33,082 nt of DNA from Bacteroidales bacterium (GTDB taxonomy: Bacteria; Bacteroidota; Bacteroidia; Bacteroidales; PWNQ01). A program made the translations under genes and the position numbers. How positions within the stretch are numbered: the stretch's first letter is position 1; each line of letters opens with the position of its first letter. The notes beneath the pieces were generated by a model, which was not told the DNA's origin, made no database searches, and saw only the letters and a list, made by a program, of their open reading frames with translations. The stretch is from positions 1 through 33,082 of the forward strand of contig PWNQ01000200.1 of assembly GCA_003557725.1 (NCBI GenBank), given 5' to 3'. Shown piece after piece: positions 15,458 through 22,530 of this stretch.

Positions 15458-16531
15458 ATGATAAAATATTTTGCCATCGTCCCGCTAACTATTGCGCTCC
15501 TCTGGATGTGGGGCTGTGACTCTGAGGTTAGAAAAACCCCTTCCAAGCCGGCTTCATCAGGAACCACTCTGGAGCTATTGACCATTGTTGATAATGATAT
15601 CTGGAAAGGGCAAACAGGTGATGCCGTTAAGGATTTCTTCGGACAGGAGCAGCCGGGGCTGGGACAGGCCGAACCCATGTTTGATGTGAGACAGCTCCCT
15701 CAACAACAATTTAACAAGCTGTTTGAAAAACACCGGAATATCCTTATCATTCAGAAAAAAGAAAACATAAAGCCTAAGGCTAGTTATAGAAGGAATGTAT
15801 GGTCTCAGCCACAGTTCGTTGTTGTGCTGCAGGCCTCCACCAGCCAACAACTGGTCACACTTATTGAAGAAGAAAAGGAAAAAATGCGGGAGATATTCTA
15901 TAATGCTGAGCGGCAAAGAATAATAAACGCCTACACCCGATTGAACCAAAACAATCTTTCCAACCAGATCAGGGAGCGGATGAACCTTTCCATATTGGTG
16001 CCCAAAGGGTTTTACATAGCTACCCTCACGGATGATTTTGTTTGGATCCGTCGGGAAACACCCCAGCTAAGCCAGGGGATAATGATTTATACCCAGCCCT
16101 ATGTAAGCCGTGAACAATTTTCACCGGATAACATAATAGAGCGAAGGGATTCGGTGACGCAGGAGCATATCCCGGGCCCCACCCATGGGTCATTTATGGC
16201 TACCGAAAAGCTTTTCAGGCCTTTCACCCGGACAATGCGCTTTAATGGGGCGTATGCCAGTGAAGTACGTGGCCTTTGGAGAACGGACAGCTACCATGAT
16301 GACGGAGCCATTATGGGAGGCCCGTTTCTCAATATCACCACTTATGACAAAGAAAACCTGCGCCTGGTAGGAATGGATGGCTTTGTTTACCATCCAAATA
16401 AGGACAAAAGGAACTACCTGATGCAACTGGATGCCATTATTCACTCCATAGAATTTGTTTCTGAGGATGAGGCAGAGGACCCGGAAAGCCAGACTACAGC
16501 CGATACCACCCCGGTATTGCCTCCCGCCTAA
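15458..16531 (+). CDS. DUF4837 family lipoprotein
   Basis: This 357-residue lipoprotein has signal peptide IKYFAIVPLTIALLWMWGC, with the lipid-bearing Cys at 20. The mature part matches the Bacteroidota family DUF4837: TLELLTIVDNDIWKGQTGD, FEKHRNILII, FYIATLTDDFVWIRRETPQLSQGIMIYTQPY and a C-terminal YLMQLDAIIHSIEF. Function is unknown. It is the last gene of the co-directional envelope run and converges with aminopeptidase P with only 5 bases between the stop codons. A short upstream frame (MKIVIP at 15440) is not called. Confidence 0.82.
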   Translation: MIKYFAIVPLTIALLWMWGCDSEVRKTPSKPASSGTTLELLTIVDNDIWKGQTGDAVKDFFGQEQPGLGQAEPMFDVRQLPQQQFNKLFEKHRNILIIQKKENIKPKASYRRNVWSQPQFVVVLQASTSQQLVTLIEEEKEKMREIFYNAERQRIINAYTRLNQNNLSNQIRERMNLSILVPKGFYIATLTDDFVWIRRETPQLSQGIMIYTQPYVSREQFSPDNIIERRDSVTQEHIPGPTHGSFMATEKLFRPFTRTMRFNGAYASEVRGLWRTDSYHDDGAIMGGPFLNITTYDKENLRLVGMDGFVYHPNKDKRNYLMQLDAIIHSIEFVSEDEAEDPESQTTADTTPVLPPA

Positions 16532-16536
16532 GGGCT

Positions 16537-17829
16537 TCAGGGGTTCATTTTTTCTTCGATAGCATCCGCTTCCAGCGGCACCAAGCCGTCCATCAAATCC
16601 ACCGGCCCGCCGCTGGTGACCAATATATCATTTTCAATACGTACCCCAATATTTTCTTCCCGGATGTATATCCCTGGCTCACAAGTTAACACCATTCCCT
16701 CCTCCAGCCGTTCATAACGATTGCCCACATCATGAACATCCAGTCCCATAAAATGAGCCGTCCCATGGGGATAATAGGTCTTTATCAGCTTTTGCTTCTG
16801 CTGGCTGTCCCTGATATCCCCAATAGTGTAAAGCCCCAGCTGTATATGCTTTTCTATAAGGAGCTCCCTCACGTTCACGTTGATCTCTTCAATGGTGGTG
16901 CCCGGGGTCATCATCTGACGGGCCTTTTTAAAAACATCCAGAGCCGCATTATAAATTTCCCTTTCCCGTTTGGAATACCTCCCCGTTACCGGAATAGTAC
17001 GTGAAAGGTCGCTGGCATAGTGGTGATATTCACAGCCGGTATCCAACAGCAGCAGGCCGTAAGAACCGATTGTGCTGTTGTTCTGTGTATAATGAAGCAC
17101 GGTGGCATTCTTTTCCCAGGCTACTACCGGGTCAAAGGCATGCCCGTGCGCTCCCTGCCGCAGATATTCATGGATGATCTCTGCCTCCAGCTCATATTCT
17201 TTCATGCCGGGTTTCAGATAGGTACACACCCGTTCAAATGCTTTAGCCGTGATTGCGCAAGCCTGCCGGATCACTTCCACCTCTTCTCTTTCTTTGATCA
17301 GCCGTAACTGAGTCATCAATGGAGCCAGGCGGGAATAGGTATGCCATGGGTAGCGCTCCTGAAGCTTTTTCCCTTCCCTGAAATGACGCGACAAAGGGAC
17401 AAGGGGAGCCCCCCAATGTTCATTATCATTTAAATATATGCCTTCTGCCCAGGTAGCTGCCTGCCTCAAAACCCCCTCAAAAGAATGGACCCAAAACACC
17501 GTTTTCACCCCCGACCGCTCTGAAGCTTCTTCCTGGCTATACTTACTGCCCTCCCATACAGCAGTATGCTGGTCATCATGACGAAGGAAAAGCACTTCAC
17601 GGTACTCCTCCAACGGGCAATCAGGGTAAACCAACAAAATGGTATCCTCCTGGGAAATCCCGCTTAAATAATAAAGATCCGAACTCTGTCGATAGGGAAA
17701 GTACTGATCGCCGTTACGTGGCATCTTATCATTGGAGAAAAGAACCGCCAGCATATTATCATCCATCATCGACCCCAGCCGCTGGCGGTTACGGATGAAA
17801 AAATCACTGGTAAAAACATCGTCGCCCAT
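16537..17829 (-). CDS. pepP: Xaa-Pro aminopeptidase (aminopeptidase P, M24B)
   Basis: This 430-residue cytoplasmic metallopeptidase removes an N-terminal residue that precedes proline. The N-terminal creatinase-like domain (about 1-150, with YFPYRQSSDLYYLSG) is followed by the M24 pita-bread domain. All five metal ligands are present: Asp263 and Asp274 in LLLDTGCEYHHYASDLSRT, His359 in HGTAHFMGLDVHDVG, Glu384 in TCEPGIYI and Glu399 in GVRIEND. The 11-residue gap between the two aspartates is as in E. coli PepP. The ATG at 17829 is chosen; the frame stays open a further 16 codons upstream, but that stretch (YFRRAVLIFKSIIFV) is not like the family. It is transcribed divergently from the S41 protease gene. 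Confidence 0.9.
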   Translation of the reverse strand: MGDDVFTSDFFIRNRQRLGSMMDDNMLAVLFSNDKMPRNGDQYFPYRQSSDLYYLSGISQEDTILLVYPDCPLEEYREVLFLRHDDQHTAVWEGSKYSQEEASERSGVKTVFWVHSFEGVLRQAATWAEGIYLNDNEHWGAPLVPLSRHFREGKKLQERYPWHTYSRLAPLMTQLRLIKEREEVEVIRQACAITAKAFERVCTYLKPGMKEYELEAEIIHEYLRQGAHGHAFDPVVAWEKNATVLHYTQNNSTIGSYGLLLLDTGCEYHHYASDLSRTIPVTGRYSKREREIYNAALDVFKKARQMMTPGTTIEEINVNVRELLIEKHIQLGLYTIGDIRDSQQKQKLIKTYYPHGTAHFMGLDVHDVGNRYERLEEGMVLTCEPGIYIREENIGVRIENDILVTSGGPVDLMDGLVPLEADAIEEKMNP

Positions 17830-17912
17830 GACAAAAATTATTGATTTAAAGATTAACACTGCGCGACGAAAATACAAAACTGTGCAATACGGATTAACCC
17901 CTTAATTTTTTA

Positions 17913-17920
17913 TATTTTTG
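17913..17920 (+). promoter_or_regulatory. Bacteroidota -7 box (TATTTTTG) before the S41 protease
   Basis: TATTTTTG is 23 bases before the ATG at 17944, a normal distance for a short leader. The -33 TTTG is not evident. The intergenic stretch is AT-rich and shared with the divergent pepP promoter. Confidence 0.45.
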
Positions 17921-17943
17921 TTCTCTCTAAAAAGCAAGAAAAA

Positions 17944-19548
17944 ATGCGAAAAGTCTCTCCATACCTTTACCTTCCCCTGGCTTTTGCCCTGGTATTAACC
18001 CTAGGGCTTTTCCTTGGCAGTCATATGATGGCGCCCACTGATTTTAAAAAGACGCTTTTCAAAACCAGGGATGGCTCTTTTGAGGGCATGGTGGATGTAT
18101 TGAACCTGATCCATCAGGATTACGTGGATACTATCCATACGGACCGTATTGCCAACAATGTGATTAAAGGCTTATTGGATGAACTGGACCCCCACTCTGA
18201 ATTTATTCCAGCGGAGCATTTTAACCGGATGAACGACCCTTTACGTGGTCGTTTTGATGGCATAGGCATCTACTTTCGAATGATACGAGATACGATAGTG
18301 GTCATTAAACCTGTGGCCGACGGGCCATCAGAAAAAGTGGGACTGCTTCCGGGAGACCGGATCGTGGAAGTTGATGGCGTTGCTGTGGCAGGCAAAGGGC
18401 TACATACCGACTCCATCGTAGGCATGCTGAAAGGGGAAAGGCAAACCACCGTAGAGGTAGGCGTGCAACGACAGGGAGTTCCCGGAGTATTGAACTATAC
18501 CATCACCCGGGATGAAATCCCCCTGTATAGCCTGGATATTGCCTATATGGCCGACGATAGTACCGGGTATATTAAGCTGAACAAGTTTAGTGCAACCACC
18601 GCCTCAGAAGTAAATGATGCCCTAAGACAGCTTCTTAGGAACAATATGACGCGCCTGATCCTCGACCTGCGGGGAAATGGAGGAGGATACTTCTCCGGGG
18701 CCATAGAAGTAGCAGAACAATTTCTCGAAAAAGAGGCCCTTATAGTGTATACCAAAGGGAAAAACCGCCCCAGAAAAGAAAGCCGGGCCTCCGGAAAAGG
18801 AATGTTTACCCGGGGAGCCCTGGTGGTCCTTATTGATGAGTTCTCTGCATCAGCCAGTGAAATCGTGGCAGGCGCAATACAGGATAACGGCAGGGGAACA
18901 ATTATTGGACGAAGATCTTTTGGGAAAGGATTGGTACAGGAACAAATCCCAATGCAAAACGGCGCCGCCATCAGGCTTACCGTCGCCAGATACTTTACCC
19001 CGGCAGGAAGATCCATCCAAAGACCATATCATTACGGCAACGACCAGGACTACTACCTGGAAATTGCAGAACGTTTCCGGAAAGGCCACGACCAGAAAAA
19101 CAGTAAACCAGAAGAATCAGAGGTGTTCCTCACCGCAAAAGGCGATACCGTGTATGGTGGAGGGGGAATATATCCGGATATATATGTGCCTTACCACGCA
19201 GAACTACCCAACAAATTGGCAAAAGAACTGGTGCAAACAGGCATGATGTTTCGTTTTGCCTTTACATATGTGGATAACAACCGGCAACTGGCCAGCACAT
19301 TCCATGACCCTCAGGAGTTTATCCGGCAATATGAAATCCAGGAACCCTTGATTAACAGCTTTAAAGCATTCCTCCGGAAAAATAAAATCCCTTTCAGCAC
19401 CGAGGACTTTGATGAAGCCCAATATTTAATAAAAACCAGACTGAAAGCCTTTATTGGACGCAACCTCTTTGACGATGAAGTGTTCTATCCCGTATTCCAC
19501 AAGGTGGATCCTGAATTTACCAAAGCTATGGAACACTTGAATTCCTGA
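17944..19548 (+). CDS. S41 family C-terminal processing protease (CtpA/Prc type)
   Basis: This 534-residue exported serine protease starts with an uncleaved or cleaved signal helix (LYLPLAFALVLTLGLFLGSHM). A helical N-terminal segment leads to a PDZ domain (about 95-175: FDGIGIYFRM ... GLLPGDRIVEVDGVAV) and then the S41 catalytic domain. The catalytic pair is visible as Ser303 in EFSASASE and Lys328 in FGKGLVQ, with Gln332. The 25-residue Ser-Lys and 4-residue Lys-Gln spacings match B. subtilis CtpB. A C-terminal domain of about 130 residues follows. Such proteases trim or degrade periplasmic proteins; the target here is unknown. Confidence 0.93.
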   Translation: MRKVSPYLYLPLAFALVLTLGLFLGSHMMAPTDFKKTLFKTRDGSFEGMVDVLNLIHQDYVDTIHTDRIANNVIKGLLDELDPHSEFIPAEHFNRMNDPLRGRFDGIGIYFRMIRDTIVVIKPVADGPSEKVGLLPGDRIVEVDGVAVAGKGLHTDSIVGMLKGERQTTVEVGVQRQGVPGVLNYTITRDEIPLYSLDIAYMADDSTGYIKLNKFSATTASEVNDALRQLLRNNMTRLILDLRGNGGGYFSGAIEVAEQFLEKEALIVYTKGKNRPRKESRASGKGMFTRGALVVLIDEFSASASEIVAGAIQDNGRGTIIGRRSFGKGLVQEQIPMQNGAAIRLTVARYFTPAGRSIQRPYHYGNDQDYYLEIAERFRKGHDQKNSKPEESEVFLTAKGDTVYGGGGIYPDIYVPYHAELPNKLAKELVQTGMMFRFAFTYVDNNRQLASTFHDPQEFIRQYEIQEPLINSFKAFLRKNKIPFSTEDFDEAQYLIKTRLKAFIGRNLFDDEVFYPVFHKVDPEFTKAMEHLNS

Positions 19549-19634
19549 GGCTTCCCCATTGAACCCCATGTAAACAAATAAAGCCCGGCAGTTGTTGTCT
19601 TATTCCAAACCAAATTAACCAAAAAATAATAGCT

Positions 19635-20210
19635 ATGAGACATGACCTGCCCCAATTGCCCTATCCACAAAATGCACTGGAGCCTCACATCAGTGCTGAG
19701 ACCCTGAAGTTCCACTACGGGAAACACCATCAAAAATACGTTGATAACCTGAATGATCTGATCCAGGGAACTGAATTTGAAAATGCCAGTCTGGAGGAAA
19801 TCGTAAAAAACGCTAAGGGAGGCATCTTCAATAATGGCGCCCAGGTATGGAATCACACATTTTACTGGAACTGTCTATCCCCCAAAGGAGGAGGGGGGCC
19901 ACAGGGAAAACTGGCGGAAGCCATCGAGGATCAGTATGGATCGTTTGACGCTTTTAAAGAAGCCTTTTCCAAAGCCGCAGCAACATTGTTCGGCTCCGGA
20001 TGGGCATGGCTGTCCAAAGATAAAAACGGAAAGCTGCATATTACCCAGGGGCAAAACGCGGAGAACCCCCTTAGAGACGGACTCACGCCCCTGCTTACCT
20101 GCGATGTTTGGGAGCATGCCTTTTATCTGGATAAACAAAATAAAAAACCGGATTATATTAAAGACTTTTTTCTGATCATCGACTGGGAAAAAGTATCCAG
20201 CCGTTATTAA
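19635..20210 (+). CDS. sodB: Superoxide dismutase, iron type
   Basis: This 191-residue cytoplasmic enzyme turns superoxide into oxygen and hydrogen peroxide. Metal ligands are His27 (KFHYGKHH), His74 (WNHTFYWN), Asp157 and His161 (DVWEH). Gln70 in FNNGAQVWNH sits where Fe-type enzymes carry the active-site glutamine, so iron is the likely metal. Some Bacteroidota enzymes accept Mn as well, which sequence cannot rule out. Length and N-terminus (HDLPQLPYPQNALEPHIS) match E. coli SodB closely. It is preceded by an 86-base gap with no clear promoter motif and followed by a strong two-way terminator. Confidence 0.95.
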   Translation: MRHDLPQLPYPQNALEPHISAETLKFHYGKHHQKYVDNLNDLIQGTEFENASLEEIVKNAKGGIFNNGAQVWNHTFYWNCLSPKGGGGPQGKLAEAIEDQYGSFDAFKEAFSKAAATLFGSGWAWLSKDKNGKLHITQGQNAENPLRDGLTPLLTCDVWEHAFYLDKQNKKPDYIKDFFLIIDWEKVSSRY

Positions 20211-20223
20211 CCCGTAACAAACA

Positions 20224-20249
20224 TCCGCTCCAACAAACTATGGAGCGGA
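20224..20249. terminator. Hairpin after sodB
   Basis: TCCGCTCCA (20224-20232) and TGGAGCGGA (20241-20249) form a perfect 9-bp stem with an 8-base loop, starting 14 bases after the sodB stop. No long T run follows, so on its own it is a weak terminator, but it lies directly next to a second, larger hairpin. Confidence 0.6.
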
Positions 20250-20261
20250 AATACGGTAATT

Positions 20262-20313
20262 GATCCGCCTTTTCCTGAAAACCCCGCCGGGGTTAATAAA
20301 GAAAAGGCGGATC
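20262..20313. terminator. Bidirectional terminator between sodB and the NMP-kinase-like gene
   Basis: GATCCGCCTTTTC (20262-20274) and GAAAAGGCGGATC (20301-20313) are a perfect 13-bp inverted repeat. Nested inside is AACCCC-GCC-GGGGTT (20280-20294). The plus strand continues CTTTTACTTTTG. The two genes converge here (stops at 20210 and 20317), so it can serve both. Confidence 0.75.
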
Positions 20314-20316
20314 CTT

Positions 20317-20880
20317 TTACTTTTGCAAATAAATCTGCTGGAGTGCGCTTTCCACTTGATCGTATAGCTGTGCAATGGTTCCATCATTGTTAAACACAAA
20401 ATGAGCCCTCCGAATACACTCCTTCAGGTTTTGACTATTAGGATCTTCCGAGTGCATCTCCCGCTGCTCATTGGATAAAAAGGTTTCAAAAGAGATGTGG
20501 TCCGTTTCAGAACCCCGCTTCAGAATACGTTGATAACGAATCTCCGGGCTGGCATCAACAGCAAACAAAGAAAACCCCTCCTTTTGGCCAAGCAAATCCA
20601 CCTCGCCCGGCGTGCGAATGCTTTCAATAACACAATCTTTGCATAACCTGTGTGCCCTTTCATATAATGCCCGGGCCATGTAAGAAGGACCGTGCTTTTT
20701 TCTCAGATCGTTGGCCACTAAAACGAAGCTATCCCGGTTTAACGGCAAGTTGCGGGCCTTAACCTGCTCTGTTAAAAATTCTCTCACGGAAAAATGCACA
20801 AACCCCTTATCCTTTACTAAATAGTCCACTATGGTACCCTTGCCGGCGCCAATAGTCCCGGTGATCCCTATGATTTTCAT
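20317..20880 (-). CDS. P-loop nucleoside-monophosphate-kinase-like protein (AAA family ATPase)
   Basis: This 187-residue cytoplasmic protein begins with an ATP-binding P-loop, GTIGAGKGT (residues 8-16), of the kind found in adenylate and dephospho-CoA kinases. It has a FSVREFL segment at the usual NMP-binding position, a VIESIRTPGEV motif resembling the NMP-kinase/UPF0200-like group, and a lid-like arginine-containing stretch RYQRILKRGSETDHIS. The likely reaction is phosphoryl transfer from ATP to a small acceptor, possibly a deoxynucleotide; the acceptor is not identified. It is a single gene pointing toward sodB. A perfect inverted repeat, TAGTATT-AA-AATACTA, lies upstream at 20911-20926 and could be an operator. 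Confidence 0.8.
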   Translation of the reverse strand: MKIIGITGTIGAGKGTIVDYLVKDKGFVHFSVREFLTEQVKARNLPLNRDSFVLVANDLRKKHGPSYMARALYERAHRLCKDCVIESIRTPGEVDLLGQKEGFSLFAVDASPEIRYQRILKRGSETDHISFETFLSNEQREMHSEDPNSQNLKECIRRAHFVFNNDGTIAQLYDQVESALQQIYLQK

Positions 20881-20949
20881 TGCCCAAACAGTTAATTATT
20901 AACGATTCTATAGTATTAAAATACTAACAATTACCCCCCCTATAAACCT

Positions 20950-21022
20950 TGAGTCCCATCTAAAAACACACATTTTTCACATCCGATGAAAATCAAAAGT
21001 AACCTTTTTAGACTGGACTCAT
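20950..21022. repeat. Interspersed inverted-repeat element, copy C (full)
   Basis: The left arm TTGAGTCCCATCTAAAAA and the right arm TTTTTAGACTGGACTCAT are inverted repeats matching at about 15 of 18 positions. The inner right half reads GAAAATCAAAAGTAACC, shared with copy D. This is the best-paired copy of the family in the window. Confidence 0.7.
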
Positions 21023-21121
21023 TTATGCATATATTACATGGCCTGTAATAAAGCCACGAAAATATGAAAAAGAAACGGGTTTAAAATCCTTCTGATATAG
21101 AAAGCAAATATACATTCTTTC

Positions 21122-21197
21122 ATGAGTCCGGTAAACCAGGAAAAAATTTATAATCGCTGAAAATCAAATGCACCCTTTTATAAACCAGCCTCTTTCA
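21122..21197. repeat. Interspersed inverted-repeat element, copy D (full)
   Basis: Begins ATGAGTCCGGTAAACC and ends TAAACCAGCC followed by TCTTTCAT. The inner segment GAAAATCAAATGCACCC matches copies C and E. The arms pair less well than those of copy C. Confidence 0.65.
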
Positions 21198-21381
21198 TGT
21201 GTTTATTTTTTTGTTCCTTGTTCGTTGTTCGTCGCCACGAATGCACGAATAATATGATTTTTATATGTTTAGCAAAGCGATTCTCACAATCACAGCAGGC
21301 CCTGAAGGGGCGACATGATAATAGCAACGCTGCCGGGTGTCGAATGCTTCGGCATAGGTGTTTCATGAATCAATAAATATG

Positions 21382-21389
21382 TACTTTTG
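21382..21389 (+). promoter_or_regulatory. Bacteroidota -7 box (TACTTTTG) before manA
   Basis: TACTTTTG, 17 bases before the manA ATG. A near-match TTTC, not TTTG, stands 17 bases upstream. It is likely the manA promoter, with a very short leader. Confidence 0.5.
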
Positions 21390-21406
21390 TGCAAAACTAA
21401 AGCCCT

Positions 21407-22393
21407 ATGGATTTATTATATCCCCTTAAGTTTAAGCCTGTTTACATAGATAAGATATGGGGTGGCCATAAGATTCAAACTGAATTGAATCATGTGGAAG
21501 CTCCTCCACAGCAGTGCGGTGAGGCCTGGGTATTATCGGGTGTTCCCGGCAACCAGTCGGTGGTAACCAACGGCCCATTAAAGGGCAACAAGCTCAATGA
21601 GCTGGTTGAAGTGTTTATGGCCGATTTGGTAGGAGAGAAGATGTTTACGGAATATGGTGAAATATTTCCGGTATTAATAAAGTTTATTGATGCCAACGAC
21701 TGGTTATCAGTGCAGGTACACCCCGATGATGATCTGGCAGAGAAGCGCCATAAATCATTTGGCAAAACCGAGATGTGGTATATCCTGCAAGCGGAAAAAG
21801 ACAGTCACCTTATATGTGGGTTCAACAAGCTGCTGAGCCGGGAAGAGTACGAAAAAAGCGTGGAGCAAGGAACTTTGAAAAGGCTGCTTAACTATGAACC
21901 GGTGAAAGCCGGAGACGCCTTTTTCATTCCTGCCGGCAGGGTACACGCCCTGGGGCCAGGCATTTTATTGGCCGAGATACAACAAACCTCCGATATTACC
22001 TACCGTATATACGACTGGGACCGGTTAGATGCAGCCGGGCTCCCCAGAGAACTGCATACCAAGGAAGCAATAGCGGCCATTGATTTTTCCCCTTGCCATA
22101 ACAGCAGGGTTGAATGGAAGCCCGAAAAAGACAGCTCCGCACCAGTGGTGCGATCGCCAAAGTTTAACGTTAACCACGTGTGGCTTAACCAGGGAATGAA
22201 GAAAGATTACTCTGAACTGGACTCTTTTGTGGCATGGGTATGTATTGAAGGAAGCATGAAAGTATCCCTTGATGGGGCCCCTGATGAAATCAATGTGCAA
22301 AAAGGAGAAACCCTTCTTATTCCCCAGGTAATTGACCAGGTGAATATCTTTCCCCAACCACAGGTAAAATATCTGGAAGTATTTGTGGCATAA
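21407..22393 (+). CDS. manA: Mannose-6-phosphate isomerase, class I (short form)
   Basis: This 328-residue cytoplasmic zinc enzyme interconverts mannose-6-phosphate and fructose-6-phosphate, feeding GDP-mannose synthesis or mannose use. It starts with YPLKFKPVYIDKIWGG, the family N-terminus. Zinc-site motifs follow: SVQVHPDD with His105, GKTEMWYIL, and the cupin motif FIPAGRVHALGPG. EIQQTSDITYRIYDWDR is the signature of the short Bacillus-like form. The C-terminal small beta domain (GSMKVSLDG ... KGETLLIP) is complete. It stands alone, after the repeat-rich gap and 137 bases before the PorW/SprE-like gene. Confidence 0.92.
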   Translation: MDLLYPLKFKPVYIDKIWGGHKIQTELNHVEAPPQQCGEAWVLSGVPGNQSVVTNGPLKGNKLNELVEVFMADLVGEKMFTEYGEIFPVLIKFIDANDWLSVQVHPDDDLAEKRHKSFGKTEMWYILQAEKDSHLICGFNKLLSREEYEKSVEQGTLKRLLNYEPVKAGDAFFIPAGRVHALGPGILLAEIQQTSDITYRIYDWDRLDAAGLPRELHTKEAIAAIDFSPCHNSRVEWKPEKDSSAPVVRSPKFNVNHVWLNQGMKKDYSELDSFVAWVCIEGSMKVSLDGAPDEINVQKGETLLIPQVIDQVNIFPQPQVKYLEVFVA

Positions 22394-22530
22394 TATGCCC
22401 CTTATCTATGTCCCACCTTCATATAAAGCCCCGGGAAAGCCAGCATTTGTGATGGGGCTGTAAGCTGGTAAAATAATTTAGCATCTTTTAAGTTAATAAT
22501 GTACGTATCAACAAAAAGACAGGTTATATT

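Larger units (their letters stand above)
20881..21406. other. Repeat-rich intergenic region, 526 bp without a gene
   Basis: It contains two near-complete copies of the interspersed inverted repeat (20950-21022 and 21122-21197), three TTGTTC(C/G) heptamers (21211-21231), a direct CACGAAT repeat (21236-21250), and a GCCCTGAAGGGGC palindromic tract near 21299-21311. A 62-codon minus-strand frame across it (21178-21366) is made of these repeats and is not called a gene. A -7 box for manA lies at its right end. Confidence 0.65.

Noticed and set aside
21178-21366. A 62-codon minus-strand gene before manA
   Set aside because: It is composed of intergenic repeats (heptamers, CACGAAT, the GCCCTGAAGGGGC palindrome) and includes one end of the inverted-repeat element.
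22171-22190. TTAACCACGTGTGGCTTAA-type sequence as a further parS site
   Set aside because: It has the CACGTG centre but the flanks do not match TGTTNCACGTGNAACA, and it lies inside manA. A CACGTGG at about 15037 in the transglycosylase gene fails for the same reason.
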